DNA of 64,000 nt from Sporolactobacillus sp. THM7-7. Lineage in GTDB: Bacteria; Bacillota; Bacilli; Bacillales; Sporolactobacillaceae. Positions 1 through 9,171 of this stretch are shown here, piece after piece. The DNA lies in NCBI RefSeq assembly GCF_004153225.1, contig NZ_SEMB01000003.1, forward strand, positions 68,806-132,805. Direction: 5' to 3'. Position 1 is the stretch's first letter, and each line of letters opens with the position of its first letter. The position numbers were made by a program, and so were the translations under genes. A model generated the notes under the pieces. The model saw only the letters and a program-made list of their open reading frames with translations, was not told where the DNA came from and did not search any database.

Positions 1-396
1 TAACGTTTATAATTATAGACGCGTGTTCTATAACAGTCAAAACATTGTGCTTTTCTCTAAATGAGGAAGCAGCAGGATATTGGATGAATTCGTTTTCAAT
101 GAAACGGCTAAATCGTGGATTCTCAAAAACTTTTTCTCGATAGATTTTATGAAAACGTGTTCGGGAACATACATCTAAAATTAAAGATCTTTTCTGAATA
201 AGTGCCGAATTAAAAATATTATATTCTAGACTTTTTGAGAACATCCGAGGATTTCGGCATCCGGACACCGGTAAAAATTCAGCAGAGTCAACCGGACTTC
301 TGTCTAAAAATCCCGATTGTCTCTTTTTTACATAAAAATGGTCCCCGAATCAAAAGATAAACGTAAACGTGACAGATACTTGAAGAGGTGGACGGT
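1..396. other. Upstream region of glcU, no gene seen
   Basis: No open frame of convincing length or composition occurs here. Two items stand out. The first is a perfect inverted repeat at 13-33, with arms TTATAGA and TCTATAA around a 7-nt centre. The second is a candidate promoter at 195-224, listed separately. The stretch is AT-rich and looks like an ordinary intergenic region; the left neighbour lies outside the window. Confidence 0.6.
195..224 (+). promoter_or_regulatory. Candidate forespore (SigG-like) promoter for glcU-gdh
   Basis: TGAATA at 195-200 matches the SigG -35 consensus. After 17 nt, ATTATAT at 218-224 is a fair match to the SigG -10 element. In Bacillus the gdh operon is transcribed in the forespore by SigG, which is why this reading was considered. 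The -10 match is imperfect and the start site would lie about 160 nt upstream of glcU, so this is a weak call. Confidence 0.25.
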
Positions 397-2059
<1,663 letters not shown>

Positions 2060-2101
2060 TCTGGTTGTAAACTGTATATCCCTTTGGCGAACGGGCTTCT
2101 T

Positions 2102-2167
2102 AAATCATCTGATGAGGGATCGCTTGATCATGTGAAAAGCGATCACATAAGTCAGGTGATTTTTTCT
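2102..2167 (+). terminator. Rho-independent terminator after gdh
   Basis: GATCGCTT and AAGCGATC form a perfect 8-bp inner stem. It is extended by the flanking AAATCATCTGA and TCAGGTGATTT arms and followed by a T run at about 2160-2165. Confidence 0.75.
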
Positions 2168-2308
2168 AATTTGCGAGAAATTGCCAACCTCAATGGTAAG
2201 GGTTAGAGGATTAACGATGATCCGTCAAGTATTGCTGGATGGAAACGGTTCTATAGTAAAAAAATCAACCTTTAATAGGAAATGCTGAATACCTTGGTTA
2301 ACGAAAAT

Positions 2309-2356
2309 GAACTATATATTGTGTCATCTGTCACTCCATTCTACAACATATTGTTT
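2309..2356 (+). promoter_or_regulatory. Tandem NrdR boxes upstream of nrdD
   Basis: Two 16-bp NrdR-type boxes occur at 2309-2324 (core ACTATATATTGTGT) and 2341-2356 (core ACAACATATTGTTT). Their starts are 32 bp apart, about three helical turns, which is the usual tandem arrangement for this dATP/ATP-sensing repressor. A TATAAT at 2357-2362 abuts the second box, so bound NrdR would block polymerase. No strong -35 was found. Confidence 0.75.
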
Positions 2357-2388
2357 TATAATCATCTTATCACGTTGGAGGTGATCAG

Positions 2389-4251
2389 ATGATTCAAGAA
2401 CCTTTGATCAGAGAAAAATCATTGGATGATAAAATACGCGACCTGATCAATATGGATGAGTATGTCGCGCACGAAAACGCCAATAAAGATGAAAAAGTCT
2501 TTAATACGCAGCGCGATTTGCTGGCGGGTGTGACAGCAAGGGATTTTGCATTGCGGCATATCTTGCCGAAAGAAATTGCGGACGCTCATGAACAAGGAAT
2601 CATACACTTTCACGATCTAGACTACTCACCGTTCTTTCCGATGTATAACTGCATGCTGATTGACTTTAAAGGGATGCTGAAGAACGGTTTTTCGATCGGG
2701 AACGCTGATGTCGAACAGCCGAAGTCGATTAAAACCGCAACGGCGCTGGTCGCCCAGATCGTGGCCAACGTCTCGTCCAATATTTACGGGGGGACATCGT
2801 TCAACCGGGCAGACGAGGTGCTGGAACCTTACGCGAAAATCAGTTTCAATAAATACTTAAGCACCGGAAAGAAGTGGATATCCGATCCGGCCGATCAAGA
2901 AAAATATGCTTATGAAATGACGAAAAAAGAAATCTATGATTCCATGCAGTCGCTGGAATACGAGATAAATACATTATTTTCCAGCAACGGACAGACACCT
3001 TTTTTCACGTTAAACTTCGGCCTGGGTCGGTCGTGGTTTGCCCGCGAAATCCAGAGAGCCATACTGAATGTCCGTATTCTCGGGCTCGGCAGGGATCACA
3101 AGACCGCCGTATTTCCAAAACTCGTTTTTACGATCAAACGCGGCCTGAACCTTGAACCGGGCGATCCGAACTACGATATTAAGAAATTGGCGTTGGAGTG
3201 CGCCACGAAGCGGATGTATCCGGATATTCTGAACTATGACCGGATTGTCGCGGTCACCGGCGATTTCAAAGCGCCGATGGGCTGCCGCTCATTTCTTCCC
3301 TCTTACAGAGAAAACGGCGCATACATTACCGATGGACGCAACAACATGGGTGTCGTCACGCTGAACATCCCGCGCATCGCGATCGAGTCGAACGGAGACA
3401 AAGCCGCGTTCTGGTCTCTTTTTGAAGAGCGCCTTGAGCTCGTCTGCCGTGCGCTTCTGTTTCGCATTCACACACTGGATCAGGTGAAGGCGAAGAACGC
3501 GCCGATTCTTTACCAGTACGGAGCAACCGGCAAACGCCTTCAGGCGGAAGACATGGTAAAGGATATTTTTAAAAATGGCCGGGCGACCGTGTCGATGGGG
3601 TATATTGGTCTGTACGAAGCGGCGACCGTGTTCTACGGCCCGGAATGGGAACATAACCCGGAAGCCAAAGCATTTACACTGGACATTGTCAAGCGGTTCA
3701 AGGAAGTCTCCCTGCAGTGGCGTGCAAAAACGGGATACGCTTTCAGCATTTACGCGACCCCTTCCGAGAGCCTGACGGACCGTTTCTGCCGCCTGGACAA
3801 GCAGCGATTCGGTTCCATCAAGGATATTACCGATAAAGACTATTACACGAATAGCTTTCATTACGATGTTCGTAAAAAAATCAATCCGTTTGAGAAGATC
3901 GATTTTGAAAAAGATTATGAGCCCTACACAGCCGGGGGATTCATTCACTACTGCGAATTCCCGTCGCTCATTAATAACCCGGAAGGTCTCGAAGCCGTTT
4001 GGGATTACACGTATGACCGGATCGGCTACTTCGGCACGAACACGCCGATCGATAAGTGCTACGAATGCGGCTATGAAGGAGAATTTGAATCAACGGCCCA
4101 AGGATTTCAATGCCCGAGCTGCGGCAACCATAATCCGGAGACAACCTCATGCATCCGCCGGCTGTGCGGCTATCTCGGCTCCGTCATCCAACGGAAGCCG
4201 ATCAAAGGCCGGCTGAAAGAAATCAATAGCCGGGAAAAGCAACAGAGCTGA
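2389..4251 (+). CDS. nrdD: Anaerobic (class III) ribonucleoside-triphosphate reductase NrdD
   Basis: Glycyl-radical enzyme reducing NTPs to dNTPs without oxygen. At 620 aa it aligns by eye with E. coli NrdD (712 aa) except that the N-terminal ATP-cone of about 90 residues is absent: the protein starts just before the conserved ENANKD segment. The thiyl-radical cysteine is Cys299 in PMGCRSF, the glycyl radical is Gly594 in RLCGYLG, and the zinc site is Cys557, Cys560, Cys575 and Cys578. The ATG at 2389 follows GGAGGTGAT at 2377-2385, so the short N-terminus is not a mis-called start. The activase nrdG follows in the same unit, and NrdR boxes lie directly upstream. Confidence 0.95.
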   Translation: MIQEPLIREKSLDDKIRDLINMDEYVAHENANKDEKVFNTQRDLLAGVTARDFALRHILPKEIADAHEQGIIHFHDLDYSPFFPMYNCMLIDFKGMLKNGFSIGNADVEQPKSIKTATALVAQIVANVSSNIYGGTSFNRADEVLEPYAKISFNKYLSTGKKWISDPADQEKYAYEMTKKEIYDSMQSLEYEINTLFSSNGQTPFFTLNFGLGRSWFAREIQRAILNVRILGLGRDHKTAVFPKLVFTIKRGLNLEPGDPNYDIKKLALECATKRMYPDILNYDRIVAVTGDFKAPMGCRSFLPSYRENGAYITDGRNNMGVVTLNIPRIAIESNGDKAAFWSLFEERLELVCRALLFRIHTLDQVKAKNAPILYQYGATGKRLQAEDMVKDIFKNGRATVSMGYIGLYEAATVFYGPEWEHNPEAKAFTLDIVKRFKEVSLQWRAKTGYAFSIYATPSESLTDRFCRLDKQRFGSIKDITDKDYYTNSFHYDVRKKINPFEKIDFEKDYEPYTAGGFIHYCEFPSLINNPEGLEAVWDYTYDRIGYFGTNTPIDKCYECGYEGEFESTAQGFQCPSCGNHNPETTSCIRRLCGYLGSVIQRKPIKGRLKEINSREKQQS

Positions 4252-4310
4252 AAACAATGTTCGCGAGGGGCGCCATGACCGTAACATCATTGATAGGCGG
4301 GAAAAAAAGT

Positions 4311-4814
4311 ATGAATTATGCAGACTACAAACGATTCGATTTTCTGAACGGTACGGGAATTCGGCATTCCTTGTTTGTGAGCGGCTGTCACTTTCACTGC
4401 AGGGGCTGCTGGAATGCCGTCGCCTGGAATCCGAACTTCGGCAAGCCTTACACGAGGGCGTTGGAAAACCGGATTATTCACGACCTGAATCTTCCCGATG
4501 TCCGTGTACAAGGGCTGTCGCTGCTTGGCGGCGAGCCGTTTGACCATCCGAAAACATTGACGCATCTGGTCAAGCGAGTCAAATCTGAGTGCCGGGGAAA
4601 AGATATTTGGTGCTGGACCGGGTTCCGTTTCGAAGATTTGCTGGATGATCCCGAGCGGCAGGAGATGCTGGATTATCTTGATGTGCTCATTGACGGACCG
4701 TTTGATCTTGCCAAGAGAAATTTGAAGCTTAAATTCCGCGGCTCGTCTAACCAGCGGGTAATTAATGTGAAAAAATCGCTGGAAGAACAGAAAATCGTTC
4801 TCCAGCTGCAATGA
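4311..4814 (+). CDS. nrdG: Anaerobic ribonucleotide reductase activating protein NrdG
   Basis: Radical-SAM activase, 167 aa, that generates the glycyl radical on NrdD using a 4Fe-4S cluster and S-adenosylmethionine. The cluster ligands are Cys26, Cys30 and Cys33 (C-x3-C-x2-C), and LSLLGGEP is the glycine-rich SAM motif. The frame is open from 4257, but the ATG at 4311 gives MNYADYKRFD, matching the family's MNYhqY-type N-terminus, and has AGGCGGG upstream. It lies 59 nt after nrdD with no terminator between, so the pair is one operon. Confidence 0.93.
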   Translation: MNYADYKRFDFLNGTGIRHSLFVSGCHFHCRGCWNAVAWNPNFGKPYTRALENRIIHDLNLPDVRVQGLSLLGGEPFDHPKTLTHLVKRVKSECRGKDIWCWTGFRFEDLLDDPERQEMLDYLDVLIDGPFDLAKRNLKLKFRGSSNQRVINVKKSLEEQKIVLQLQ

Positions 4815-4817
4815 GTC

Positions 4818-4860
4818 AAAAACTGCCTGAAGCTATTCATGCAATCAGGCAGTTTTTGTC
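4818..4860 (+). terminator. Terminator after nrdDG
   Basis: AAAAACTGCCTGA at 4818-4830 and TCAGGCAGTTTTT at 4845-4857 form a perfect 13-bp stem with a 14-nt loop ending in a T run. Confidence 0.9.
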
Positions 4861-4919
4861 GTTTAAGAAGTTATAAAAAAGGAACTTGCCGATCGCTCCC
4901 TTTATAAGGAGTGATGCAG

Positions 4920-5060
4920 CCGATCTCAGAAGTTATGGTCCCGAAGTCGAACGTGATGCGCCCGATCTTAGAAGTAATGGTCCCGAAATCGAACGTGATG
5001 CCCCCCGACCTTAGAAGTAATGGTCCCGATCTCTGAATTTATACTTCCGATAGGGGAATA
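4920..5060. repeat. Degenerate 21-bp tandem repeat array, intergenic
   Basis: About six units of 21 bp, each beginning CGA, alternate between two forms: CGATCTTAGAAGTAATGGTC and CGAAATCGAACGTGATGCCC. One extra C near 5003 breaks the period, and the last units are degraded. On the minus strand the array reads as heptapeptides such as GTITSKI and GRITFDF. No start codon with a ribosome binding site was found, so a protein is doubtful. A second array of the same period is at 55736-55819. Confidence 0.75.
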
Positions 5061-5110
5061 GATGAACCGAAGCGGCAAAGCGGCGACCCGACGTAAGAAC
5101 ATCGCCTGAT

Positions 5111-5578
5111 TCAGCGCCTGTTTTCGATTTCGTCCATGGCGCGGTTGGCCAGTTCGTCGGCCCGCTCGTTCAGTTCAACGCCGCTATGCCCTTTGACCTT
5201 GTTAAAAGTGATGTCCTTTTGCCGGGTGGCCAGCTGATTGAGGCGAATCCAAAGTTCCTTATTTTTCACGGTCTGCCCCCCAGCCGTCCGCCAGCCTCTG
5301 CGGATCCAGCCGGGTACCCAGCTGTTCATTCCATTTACCACGTAAGCGCTGTCGATGTAAAACGCAACAGGAATATAGTCCGTTTTCAAAGCCTCGAGGG
5401 CTTTAATTGCGGCCGTCAGCTCCATGATGTTATTGGTTGTATTTTTCGCCCCGCCGCACAGTTCTTTCGTGTGTTCACGGTATTTCAGAACGGCGCCCCA
5501 TCCGCCTATGTTGTGGTTCGTCTGGTTGCCGCGGCATCCGCCGTCACAGTAAATAATAATCGGATCCAAATGATTCAC
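5111..5578 (-). CDS. rnhA: Ribonuclease HI
   Basis: Type 1 RNase H of 155 aa, cleaving RNA in RNA:DNA hybrids such as primers and R-loops. The catalytic carboxylates are all visible: Asp12 (YCDGG), Glu53 (IMELTA), Asp76 (YIDSAY) and Asp141 (ERADELA), with the loop histidine at 131 (KGHSG). The start is GTG at 5578. A TTG at 5569, which has AGGTGA at better spacing, is an equally possible start and would remove only three residues. It is a monocistronic minus-strand gene between the repeat array and the catalase terminator. Confidence 0.92.
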   Translation of the reverse strand: MNHLDPIIIYCDGGCRGNQTNHNIGGWGAVLKYREHTKELCGGAKNTTNNIMELTAAIKALEALKTDYIPVAFYIDSAYVVNGMNSWVPGWIRRGWRTAGGQTVKNKELWIRLNQLATRQKDITFNKVKGHSGVELNERADELANRAMDEIENRR

Positions 5579-5640
5579 CTATTCCGTATTTGACCTGCTG
5601 TCTCCATTATAGCAAAGCCGCGGTTCAGTGATGTAAACAA

Positions 5641-5690
5641 AAAAACAAAATAACCGACACGAGAACACATGTCTCGCACCGGTTTTCGGT
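5641..5690 (-). terminator. Terminator after katA
   Basis: The arms AACCGACACGAGA and TCTCGCACCGGTT pair with a 3-nt internal loop. Read on the minus strand they are followed by a T-rich tract (complement of 5641-5650). Confidence 0.65.
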
Positions 5691-5713
5691 ATCACGCACT
5701 GTCTATTTTCTCA

Positions 5714-7171
5714 TCAGACATTTTCTGGGACAGGCAGGCCGAGGCCTTCCGCCACGCGTCTGCCGTATTCCGGGTCCGCACGATAAAAATGCCGGATCTG
5801 CCGTTCTTTGATTTCCTCTTTCTCAACTGGCTTCATCCAGTTGACGATGTTTTGGACAAGCCGTGTTCGTTCCTCTTCGCTCATCAGACGGTACAGATCA
5901 CCCGGCTGTGTGTAAAAGTCGTTATCGGGATAGGGCGTATTTGCCGCCATACCGCTGACTTCAAATGCATCCTGCTTGTCTTCCGGGGATTCGGCCGGAC
6001 CGCCGAAGCTATTCGGTTCGTAATAAACCGATCGGCCGCCGTTGCCGTCGAAGCGCATGTTTCCGTCGCGATAGTAGTTGTTCGTTCCGGAGAGCGGGCG
6101 ATTGATCGGCAGCGTCTGGTAATTCGGACCGATCCGGTGTCGCTGCGTGTCCGCATAAGAGAAAAGGCGGCCTTGGAGCATCTTGTCCGGAGACACGCCG
6201 ATCCCCGGGACGAGCGTTGCCGGGGAGAAGGCGGCCTGTTCCACTTCCGCGAAATAGTTTTCCGGATTTTTGTTCAATACCATCCGCCCGACTTCGATCA
6301 ACGGGTAATCTTTTTGGGAAATCACCTTTGTGACATCGAACGGATTGAAATGATATGTTTTCGCATCTTCCAGCGGCATAATCTGAACGTATAAAGTCCA
6401 TGACGGATAATCGCCCTTTTCGATCGCATTAAATAAATCCTCAGTATGGTAATCCGGATTTTCTCCGGCCAATTTTTCAGCCAAAGCGACATCGAGATTT
6501 TTTATTCCCTGATCGGTTTTCCAATGGTATTTAACCCAGACGCTTTTTCCGTCCGTGTTGGTCCATCTAAAGGTATGGCTGCCATATCCGTGCATGTGGC
6601 GGAAAGTGGCTGGAATGCCGCGGTCGGAGGCAAGGATCGTCACCTGATGAAGCGACTCAGGAGACAGCGACCAGAAATCCCAAACGGCAGTCGGGTTTTT
6701 CAGATGCGTCCGCGGATCTCTTTTTTGTGTATGAATGAAGTCGGGGAACTTTATCGCGTCGCGAATGAAAAATACTGGCGTATTATTTCCGACTAAATCG
6801 TAGTTTCCTTCATTCGTGTAAAATTTAACGGCAAATCCTCTCGGGTCGCGTACCGTATCGGCGGAGCCGAGCTCGCCGGCAACCGTTGAAAATCGGACAA
6901 AAACGGGCGTGCGTTTCCCGACTTTGGAAAGAAAATCAGCTTTTGTATACTGTGAGAGATCGTTTGTCACTTCAAAATAACCATGCGCCCCGGCCCCTTT
7001 TGCATGGACGACGCGTTCCGGAACGCGTTCGCGGTCAAAATGGGCTAGTTTATCAAGCAGAGCCACATCCTGAATTAAGGTCGGTCCGGATACACCGGCG
7101 GTCATCGAGTTTTGGTTATCACCGACAGGAGCGCCCCAGCTGGTCGTCAATTTCTTTTTAGTTTCGCTCAT
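5714..7171 (-). CDS. katA: Catalase, monofunctional heme type
   Basis: Clade 3 small-subunit heme catalase, 485 aa, disproportionating hydrogen peroxide in the cytoplasm. His56 ([11 protein letters not shown]) and Asn129 (LVGNNTP) are the distal-side catalytic residues, and the Tyr in [10 protein letters not shown] is the proximal heme ligand. The start is the ATG at 7171 ([10 protein letters not shown]) preceded by AGAGGGG; the frame extends 14 codons upstream without a better signal. A PerR box overlaps the upstream promoter region, so peroxide induction is expected. It is a single-gene unit with its own terminator. Confidence 0.95.
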   Translation of the reverse strand: MSETKKKLTTSWGAPVGDNQNSMTAGVSGPTLIQDVALLDKLAHFDRERVPERVVHAKGAGAHGYFEVTNDLSQYTKADFLSKVGKRTPVFVRFSTVAGELGSADTVRDPRGFAVKFYTNEGNYDLVGNNTPVFFIRDAIKFPDFIHTQKRDPRTHLKNPTAVWDFWSLSPESLHQVTILASDRGIPATFRHMHGYGSHTFRWTNTDGKSVWVKYHWKTDQGIKNLDVALAEKLAGENPDYHTEDLFNAIEKGDYPSWTLYVQIMPLEDAKTYHFNPFDVTKVISQKDYPLIEVGRMVLNKNPENYFAEVEQAAFSPATLVPGIGVSPDKMLQGRLFSYADTQRHRIGPNYQTLPINRPLSGTNNYYRDGNMRFDGNGGRSVYYEPNSFGGPAESPEDKQDAFEVSGMAANTPYPDNDFYTQPGDLYRLMSEEERTRLVQNIVNWMKPVEKEEIKERQIRHFYRADPEYGRRVAEGLGLPVPENV

Positions 7172-7578
7172 GTTTTCCCCTCTTTCTTCTTGGATATGGT
7201 CAAAGCATAACATATATTAATTAAAATTAAAACTAATTAATACTAATTATAATAAACTATGTTGTTGTCTGCATTTTATATTATAATTGGGAAATAAAGT
7301 GAGCAATATCGTGATTCCTTATATGAAAATAAATATGAAAATAAAAATGTTAATTGATAATTGGCAAGAAAGAGGTATGGTTTCCGGTGAAAAATTTGAT
7401 TGACCTGTTGATGGGTCGGTCCGGTATTTCTCGACTGGAAAAACTTTTCCCGAAAGCAAGAATCTTCTCATGAAATCATGTAAAATAAACGTAAGGATGT
7501 ACAGCGCACCCGCAGCGTTATTTAACAGATAAAAGGATGAAAAAAAGAACCATTTTCATGAACAGAGGGGTGTTTGCT
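7172..7578. other. Divergent intergenic region katA / panE-like
   Basis: The katA-proximal part (to about 7300) is very AT-rich and carries the PerR box at 7238-7252. The rest, to 7578, has no open frame I can support. No clear promoter for the plus-strand gene was found; TAAAAT at about 7482 is only a weak -10 candidate. Confidence 0.6.
7238..7252 (-). promoter_or_regulatory. PerR box overlapping the katA promoter
   Basis: TAATACTAATTATAA matches the PerR consensus TTATAATNATTATAA at 12 of 14 defined positions. Read on the minus strand the same bases include the TATAAT-like -10 of katA, the usual placement for repression relieved by peroxide. Confidence 0.65.
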
Positions 7579-8541
7579 TTGAAAATTGCGGTGCTCGGGG
7601 CAGGAGCCATCGGCTGTTATTTCGGAGGACTGCTGACACGGGAACATCAGGATGTGACATTTGCGGCCAGAGGGCGAACACTGGACTATTTGCGCAGCCA
7701 TGATTTGATCGTCAAAAGTATCCTCGGCGATTTTTCGCTTCCGGTTAAAGTGATTGACGCGGAACACTTACAACAAGAAACGGACTTCGACTTTGTCCTT
7801 CTGTCCGTAAAATCAACGGCTTTGATGGATACGATTCCCATATTGCAGCTTATGACCGGGCCAATGACAAAAATCGTCTGTCTTCTGAACGGGATCGGCA
7901 ATGAAGAAAAACTGGCGGAAGTATTCGGCGCTGACCGGGTGATTGGCGGCTCGGCCTTCATCTCGATCATCCGGGAAGCCCCGGGCGTCGTCAATCATGT
8001 CGGAGAGGGGACGCTTGTACTCGGTGAGTGGCTAAGGGAGAATGCAAAGAAGCAGGAGCAGCCGCTGAACCCGCTTGCCGAATCTCTTCGTTTGGCGGGT
8101 GTCAAGGTAGACGTAACGGATCATATCCGCCAGGTAAAATGGGAAAAGCTGCAATGGAATATCATTTACAATTCGGTGACTGCTTTAACCGGGACCAGAG
8201 TCGGAGAAGCGCTTAAAAATCCCGATTTGTTTCCGCTTCTCTCGTCAATTAAGGATGAATTTTTGCACGTCGCGCGGGCAGAGGGGATTCGGATCAGGCA
8301 GAGCCTTTCCGACAACGTTCTCCTTCCGAATCCTGACGTAGAACATCATAAAACGTCGATGCTTCAGGATTTGGAGAACGGCAGAAAGATGGAACTGGAA
8401 GCCATTCTTGGTTTTGCCATCCAGGTGGCTCATAAACATCATGTGCCGGTCACAACGATTGAAACCATATACCATCTTCTGCGTTTTACGGAAAGAAAAA
8501 ATGAGGAGGCCAAATCGGACCCCCCGCTTCAGCATAAATAG
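7579..8541 (+). CDS. panE: 2-dehydropantoate 2-reductase family protein
   Basis: NADPH-dependent reductase of the ketopantoate reductase family, about 320 aa, which in the canonical case makes pantoate for coenzyme A. The N-terminal Rossmann motif GAGAIG is present, followed in the C-terminal domain by the conserved Lys in VKWEKLQWN and an Asn-rich active-site helix. TTG at 7579 is chosen because AGAGGGGTG lies six bases upstream and the protein then begins directly with MKIAVLGAGAIG. PanE paralogues acting on other 2-keto acids exist, so the substrate is inferred from family only. Confidence 0.82.
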   Translation: MKIAVLGAGAIGCYFGGLLTREHQDVTFAARGRTLDYLRSHDLIVKSILGDFSLPVKVIDAEHLQQETDFDFVLLSVKSTALMDTIPILQLMTGPMTKIVCLLNGIGNEEKLAEVFGADRVIGGSAFISIIREAPGVVNHVGEGTLVLGEWLRENAKKQEQPLNPLAESLRLAGVKVDVTDHIRQVKWEKLQWNIIYNSVTALTGTRVGEALKNPDLFPLLSSIKDEFLHVARAEGIRIRQSLSDNVLLPNPDVEHHKTSMLQDLENGRKMELEAILGFAIQVAHKHHVPVTTIETIYHLLRFTERKNEEAKSDPPLQHK

Positions 8542-8566
8542 AGTACGGCGAAAAGGGTGTGATTGT

Positions 8567-8845
8567 TTGCCGGAAATACCGATATACCTGATCGTTGTAC
8601 CGGTGTTAACCATTACCGTTTCATTAATCAGTACGGTCAGGTTTGAAAAGTATTTTTTTGGGCCGGTTTTTCTGTTTGTCGTTCTTAATTTTCCAACGAT
8701 CGCGATGCCGATGATGAACCGCACGGGCTGGGAATCGATTTTCGGTTGGGCGGTTTTTTACACTTTTATCTCGTTCGTGATTTCTTATACGGTCTGGAAG
8801 GTTAGAAAAATAAGAGCTTCCATCGGCGGAAATGAATGGCCGTAG
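8567..8845 (+). CDS. Small membrane protein, DUF2651-like
   Basis: A 92-aa hydrophobic protein with three predicted membrane segments, roughly residues 4-22, 28-48 and 58-80, and a basic C-terminus. Length and pattern resemble the DUF2651 (YbeC-like) proteins of Bacillus; no function is known. The start is TTG at 8567, with AAGGGTG six bases upstream. The frame is open from 8408, but that part lies inside the preceding gene. It sits 25 nt after panE and before a terminator, so the two are probably cotranscribed. Confidence 0.6.
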   Translation: MPEIPIYLIVVPVLTITVSLISTVRFEKYFFGPVFLFVVLNFPTIAMPMMNRTGWESIFGWAVFYTFISFVISYTVWKVRKIRASIGGNEWP

Positions 8846-8857
8846 GAGACAACCAAG

Positions 8858-8882
8858 AAGGAACTGAAATGTTCCTTTTTTT
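8858..8882 (+). terminator. Terminator after the panE operon
   Basis: AAGGAAC and GTTCCTT form a 7-bp stem with a 6-nt loop, followed by a run of seven T. Confidence 0.8.
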
Positions 8883-9106
8883 ATGTCGCCTGAGCATGTA
8901 TCAAAATTTTAGTGGAAAACACTATCCGAAAGAACTCCGGCTGTGTCAAAGCTTGCAGTCGACAAGTTTTTCTTCCTGACGATAGAACAGTTAGAAAAGC
9001 GTGAAGACACCTATAGCGGCATATCTTTGTGCGTTCGATTTTGTTCGATCGGGTAAGCGGTTTCTTGCGTTTAAAAATGTAATGGAAAGGAAAAACGTGA
9101 GTTTTT

Positions 9107-9137
9107 TTGCCAAAATTTGGCCGCTTTGTGGTACGAT
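9107..9137 (+). promoter_or_regulatory. Possible promoter for the SH3b glucosaminidase gene
   Basis: TTGCCA at 9107 and TACGAT at 9132-9137 are separated by 19 bp, longer than ideal. The rest of the 8883-9171 gap holds no gene I can support. No SigD-type promoter (TAAA...GCCGATAT), usual for LytD, was found. Confidence 0.3.
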
Positions 9138-9171
9138 AAACATATATGCCCATGTCATTTCGGAGGTGAAG

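Noticed and set aside
2060-2388. Missing ATP-cone of nrdD encoded upstream by frameshift
   Set aside because: This stretch holds a terminator, two NrdR boxes and the promoter, with no cone-like coding sequence in any frame.
4920-5060. CRISPR array
   Set aside because: Units are contiguous 21-mers without unique spacers, and no cas gene is present.
5669-6394. Plus-strand 241-codon frame over katA
   Set aside because: Antisense to a clear catalase; composition and lack of a start signal mark it as a shadow.
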